This document shows, one piece after another, positions 61,401 through 64,000 of a stretch of 64,000 bases of DNA (position 1 is its first letter; every line of letters begins with the position of its first letter). Origin of the DNA: Methylotenera_A sp049687015 (GTDB taxonomy: Bacteria; Pseudomonadota; Gammaproteobacteria; Burkholderiales; Methylophilaceae); the NCBI GenBank assembly GCA_049687015.1, contig JBAVIP010000077.1:1-64000 (forward strand), read 5' to 3'. The notes below the pieces were generated by a model, which was not told the origin of the DNA, made no database searches, and saw only the letters and a list, made by a program, of their open reading frames with translations. The translations under genes were made by a program, and so were the position numbers.

Positions 61401-64000
61401 ATCGCAGGTGTATTCGCGTGATTGGCGGCTAAACGCGCTGCACGTGAATTTTCTGGTGTATTAAACTCAGCATATCTTGGGTGTTGGCTATTTGTACGGC
61501 GCTGATACCAATCGCTTTCTAGTACCGTATCATTCGCATCAAAAATGTTGACATGCCAAGGTGAAAACTCTACTCGGCTAAAAGTGCCATCTGGCATTTC
61601 GGTACGAATGGTGCGGCCTGCGGCATCGTAATAAATAATGGGCGTAACACCTTTTTCTGACGGCATTTCGCAACCGAAGCCTTTTTCGCTAAAGTAAGGT
61701 TCGTATTGTTTAACTGGCTTACCTTTGTTGTTGAGAATGGTCAGGCCATTGATAATCCATTGCAATTTTGTTTCGCCTGCTTTTGGCTCGGCTTGTACTT
61801 TTTTCATCAGCACATTGCCACTACCATCGGAGCATTCTAGTGACACTTGGAGTGGTGAGTTTGCAGCTTTGTGTTGCTCACGGGCAATGCTACAGGCGCC
61901 TGCCATGCGTTGCTTCCATTGACCGTTTACATCACCAAAATGGTACACAAAACGTGTTGTAGCGCTACCCAGCCAATCCCTTGCTGTTGTTTCATTCATT
62001 TCGGTAGCCATGCAAAATGCCTGAATAGCTTGCGTTGAAGGGTTTCGTAAGGAAAAATCAAAGCCCGTTAAATCGTCACCTTCCCATTTGTTGTTTATCC
62101 TCTTGCCTTTAATTGCGGCTGCAATTGGTAAACCCAAAATATCAAAGACTACCTCTGTGTGATTGCCATTAGCATCGACCATCTCACCTGGCGCAAGCAC
62201 GCGGTAATCAAATTGCGCAATGCTGCTTGCATTACCTAAGGCATCTGCACTTGAGAGAACATACAAATCTAAAGGATCATATTGAAGCGTGGTTTGATTA
62301 CCAAAAGGGTCCGTGTACACTTCGGGCAAATAAAAATGTTCATTAGCATCAGAGGCGAACCCTGCCGTACCCGAGCGCATCCAATACTGGTCAGCAAACG
62401 ACGCATCAATTCCAGCACCTTTAATGTAACCACACTTGAGATAGTGCAGGTCTGTGCCAGAGAGAGTATCAAAGTATTGTTTTACTGTCTGGCTAGTAAC
62501 ATCATCGATTTGCCATGCAAGCTTATCGTCTAATAAATTACCAGTAGCATCACGCTGCTGAAAAACGGCATCCAAAAGTTCACTGGTTAATGCTAGCTTG
62601 TAGTCTTCATATTTCAAACCACGTGGCCCGTGTTGCCCCAAAGGCAGCACATTTGCAGGCGTGATTGGAACCCCACTGGCACCATCTCCATCATTAAAAA
62701 ATCGTGTGCACGCATGTTCAACCAAACGCTGATGTGGCGTATTGGTTTGCGCCTGCTCATGATATTGCAGTGGTGTGAGGGTAATCTGGTCACTGACTGG
62801 AATCGTAAGTTGATAAGCTGCAAAATCAGACAACACATATTTGCGCAGTTCATTGATGTCAAAGTAAACACTTGTAGGGGCTGGTAGCCCTGTAATTTCA
62901 TAAGTTTTAACTTCATATGGCAAACGCAAACGATAGTGTTTTATAGGTGCGCCCTGCCCCTGATCTTTCAATATCACATCTTGGGTGTAGTGAATTTCAG
63001 AATAGACAATATGTGCTGGCTCTTGCACATCATCAATAAAGCTTTTGATAGCAGAACCTATGTTGTTAGGTAATCCGGTATGTTGGCCTAGGATGACACG
63101 ACCATAAGTGACTGCTAGCGATTGTTGTGGGTTGCCATGATTATCATGTCTTAAATTAAACGTATGCGAGATGCGAGGGTCTGGAGTAACTTTAGTGTTG
63201 GGTAGTTTAGGAAGTTCAAGCTCGTAATAATAAGAAAGAGCTTCACTCTCAGTGACTAGAAACACCGCATGTTTATTCTCACCACGTTTTTGAATTCGCT
63301 GAATATTGCAGTTATGAGTGGTAGCAGAGTATATTCGTACTGGCTTTTCAACCTTCCTTCCTAAGTCATCAACATCTAATTCATAACTCTCTTGCCGCAA
63401 TACCATGCCTTTGCAGGCGCGTAGTGCCTCACGCCACTCTTCGGCAGTTAAATCAGGCGGTAGCTCCGGCTCACATAATTTCCTTTCTTTAAATACGCTT
63501 TGATTTAGTTGATTTTTATATTTCTCAGGAAAATATTCAGCCGCAAATTGATCAAGAATACGTTTTCGATCAATCGCGGCGCCTGTGTGATACCAAGTGA
63601 CAGATTTTATTGGCGGCTGGAAAAGCTTTTGGTCATTAGTAATGTAAGGACTAGCAATATTGCCTTTAAGAAACTCTCCGTAGTCCTCAACATCAACTTG
63701 TTCAACCCGACCAAAGCCGCGGAACTCTCTTTCAGCGCCATCAAAATAACCATGATGATAACTATATTGACTGCCGAACTCTGTACCCCGCCAATAATCT
63801 TTAACGATTACTTTACTTACGCAATGAACTGGGAAAGGCAGTTTTGTGATCCATGGTGTACCAGCAAGCTTGTCTTGAATATAAAACTTAGTGGATGGCG
63901 TATATTCAATTGTGGTGATAGCACCTAGGTTATTGTCTGTCTCCTTTAACAGGTGCGGCTTTCCTTCAGCCATCAGATTGATGTATCGCACAGGATGAGC
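58457..64000 (-). CDS. Fused TcB-TcC Rhs-type toxin subunit, 5' end outside the window
   Basis: At least 1,847 residues open to the window edge. The visible N-terminal part has the TcdB mid/C domain signature PWITKLPFPVHCVSKV and YHHGYFDGAEREFRGFGRVE. About 1,000 residues of YD/Rhs repeats follow (for example TRYDYDVETYRLKQLRTT, YDPVGNIAEIYDEAYKP). The Rhs core ends with RYTGMERDEESGLSYHTARY, WLSADPIGINGGENMYRYVD, NNPIKFVDMTGK, the site where TcC/Rhs proteins cleave themselves. The last about 260 residues are a variable, lysine/glutamate-rich domain ending with DLYNWDVGKFSVVQEFKK; the toxic activity is not identifiable. The N-terminal SpvB-like part lies upstream. TcB and TcC in one chain form the cocoon that holds the toxin. 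Confidence 0.9.
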   Translation of the reverse strand, partial: AHPVRYINLMAEGKPHLLKETDNNLGAITTIEYTPSTKFYIQDKLAGTPWITKLPFPVHCVSKVIVKDYWRGTEFGSQYSYHHGYFDGAEREFRGFGRVEQVDVEDYGEFLKGNIASPYITNDQKLFQPPIKSVTWYHTGAAIDRKRILDQFAAEYFPEKYKNQLNQSVFKERKLCEPELPPDLTAEEWREALRACKGMVLRQESYELDVDDLGRKVEKPVRIYSATTHNCNIQRIQKRGENKHAVFLVTESEALSYYYELELPKLPNTKVTPDPRISHTFNLRHDNHGNPQQSLAVTYGRVILGQHTGLPNNIGSAIKSFIDDVQEPAHIVYSEIHYTQDVILKDQGQGAPIKHYRLRLPYEVKTYEITGLPAPTSVYFDINELRKYVLSDFAAYQLTIPVSDQITLTPLQYHEQAQTNTPHQRLVEHACTRFFNDGDGASGVPITPANVLPLGQHGPRGLKYEDYKLALTSELLDAVFQQRDATGNLLDDKLAWQIDDVTSQTVKQYFDTLSGTDLHYLKCGYIKGAGIDASFADQYWMRSGTAGFASDANEHFYLPEVYTDPFGNQTTLQYDPLDLYVLSSADALGNASSIAQFDYRVLAPGEMVDANGNHTEVVFDILGLPIAAAIKGKRINNKWEGDDLTGFDFSLRNPSTQAIQAFCMATEMNETTARDWLGSATTRFVYHFGDVNGQWKQRMAGACSIAREQHKAANSPLQVSLECSDGSGNVLMKKVQAEPKAGETKLQWIINGLTILNNKGKPVKQYEPYFSEKGFGCEMPSEKGVTPIIYYDAAGRTIRTEMPDGTFSRVEFSPWHVNIFDANDTVLESDWYQRRTNSQHPRYAEFNTPENSRAARLAANHANTPAITILDSLGRDVIAIAHNRAPNANGTWQDEYHTTYSKLDAEGKPLWIRDALGHLVMQYINPPRANNAADEALPANAAPCYDIAGNLLFQHSMDAGGKWTINDAAGKPMFAWDTYKASATAPEEKRLYSTEYDALHRPTALKLKINNAPAQIIEKFVYQDARPSLTNKNLNGQMTHHYDASGMVETVLLDFKGSPLQVNRRLVKDAKSTVTSWQGNLNTKLETETFSQRTEYDALGRMTRLYNWHRGVGSRVSVYVPKYSARGNLKAEQLIVGATKTAQGYSGGTATRAIQDISYDAKGQRQYLKLGNGTITRYDYDVETYRLKQLRTTRPVYDPEFPKYRADLKDAKVLQQLSYTYDPVGNIAEIYDEAYKPAYFQNAIIAPQSLYEYDALYRLIQATGREDGVAIGAPKQIESAPHEHSFPVTAANALRQYTQSYQYDAVGNILVMVHAAGLNNAGGWTRKYQYAFDDPQQPASNRLWRTWQGSGDFNSTNANNRVTYAYDSHGSMLNLANTPDEFKMRWDHQDMISSINLGNGFAHYQYDVGKQRTRKYITKNNGNIIEERIYLGGLELYRRKENGVLKEEIETLHLFDGEQRLLMVDQVLKTNNAKLTVGNLYRYTLSNHLGSSNIELDDHAEVISFEEYHPYGTSAYRGGRNIEEVKLKRYRYTGMERDEESGLSYHTARYLAQGICCWLSADPIGINGGENMYRYVDNNPIKFVDMTGKQADAGSKEAQWKRDSDNTARNKEIAWVYSPNVRKEYYESEGACISVQPKCEKELPDAGMIDKVIKKSRVKMKEYSKSAQENMEYWLSGTGEEKILDSSLFEKRKEVKDAEPKLREQYVEEIRKRLEQGTLKVEKGLPLEIPIHKFQGVEVASNDDKKDDLAYTTGHFTLGGFTTVRVSQLESGDFQLEFIEWKEQAVDLYNWDVGKFSVVQEFKKAAGLPSDQQMCCVENAGKAKFFLMRTELWYVKDKALLKSEVLK

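Noticed and set aside
1..64000. CRISPR arrays, insertion sequences or prophage genes
   Set aside because: I saw no regularly spaced repeats, transposase or integrase frames in the window.

Overview
The window reads as a Betaproteobacterial chromosome segment of moderate to low GC. The best guess is a methylotroph-like member of the Methylophilaceae/Nitrosomonadales. This rests on the gene order rpsB-tsf-pyrH-frr-uppS-cdsA-dxr-rseP-bamA-skp-lpxD-fabZ-lpxA, the rpsF-priB-rpsR-rplI operon and an hpnCDE squalene cassette. The taxonomic call is inference; no rRNA gene is present.

Layout. (1) 1-14,450, minus strand: the translation/isoprenoid/outer-membrane operon from rpsB down to a truncated lpxA, many genes overlapping by a few bases. 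Two accessory genes, a protein of unknown function and a lipoprotein with Sel1-like character, sit between fabZ and lpxA. (2) 14,570-18,745: an islet between rpsB and map with an HDOD protein, a GH24/T4-lysozyme-like protein, an LprI-type lysozyme-inhibitor-like protein, and a HlyB-type exporter lacking its N-terminal half and its HlyD partner. (3) 18,878-31,874: map-glnD, two small cupins, tRNA-Ser with a degenerate half copy beside it, def, a methylthio-nucleoside phosphorylase, hpnCDE, a 2OG-Fe(II) oxygenase, radA and dnaB. (4) 32,015-38,151: a CDF cation transporter, a YVTN beta-propeller protein, a QseBC-like two-component system, and a DHC/SHP/cytochrome b redox cluster. Two direct-repeat operators of the type CTTAAG-N5-(G/T)TTAAG, each followed 10 bp later by a -10-like hexamer, precede the cytochrome operon and the beta-propeller gene. 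(5) 38,308-46,364: rplI-rpsR-priB-rpsF, a DUF2721 protein, uvrB, a trypsin-like protease with TPR-like repeats, an aspartate aminotransferase and an AsmA-like protein. (6) 46,445-64,000: tRNA-Asn, then a 2 kb islet bounded by 65-bp direct repeats of the tRNA 3' half (VF530/DUF2132, a small membrane protein, a GIY-YIG-like protein and a surface-adhesin-E-like protein behind an FNR-type box). Next comes a large Tc (ABC) toxin locus: a 3,081-residue TcA and a fused TcB-TcC Rhs protein running off the window.

The unusual material is the tRNA-Asn islet with the adjoining Tc toxin, the predicted lysozyme/inhibitor pair replacing part of a type I secretion operon, the accessory pair inside the lipid A operon, and the putative two-component regulon. 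Functional statements rest on motif recognition by eye; no database search was run.
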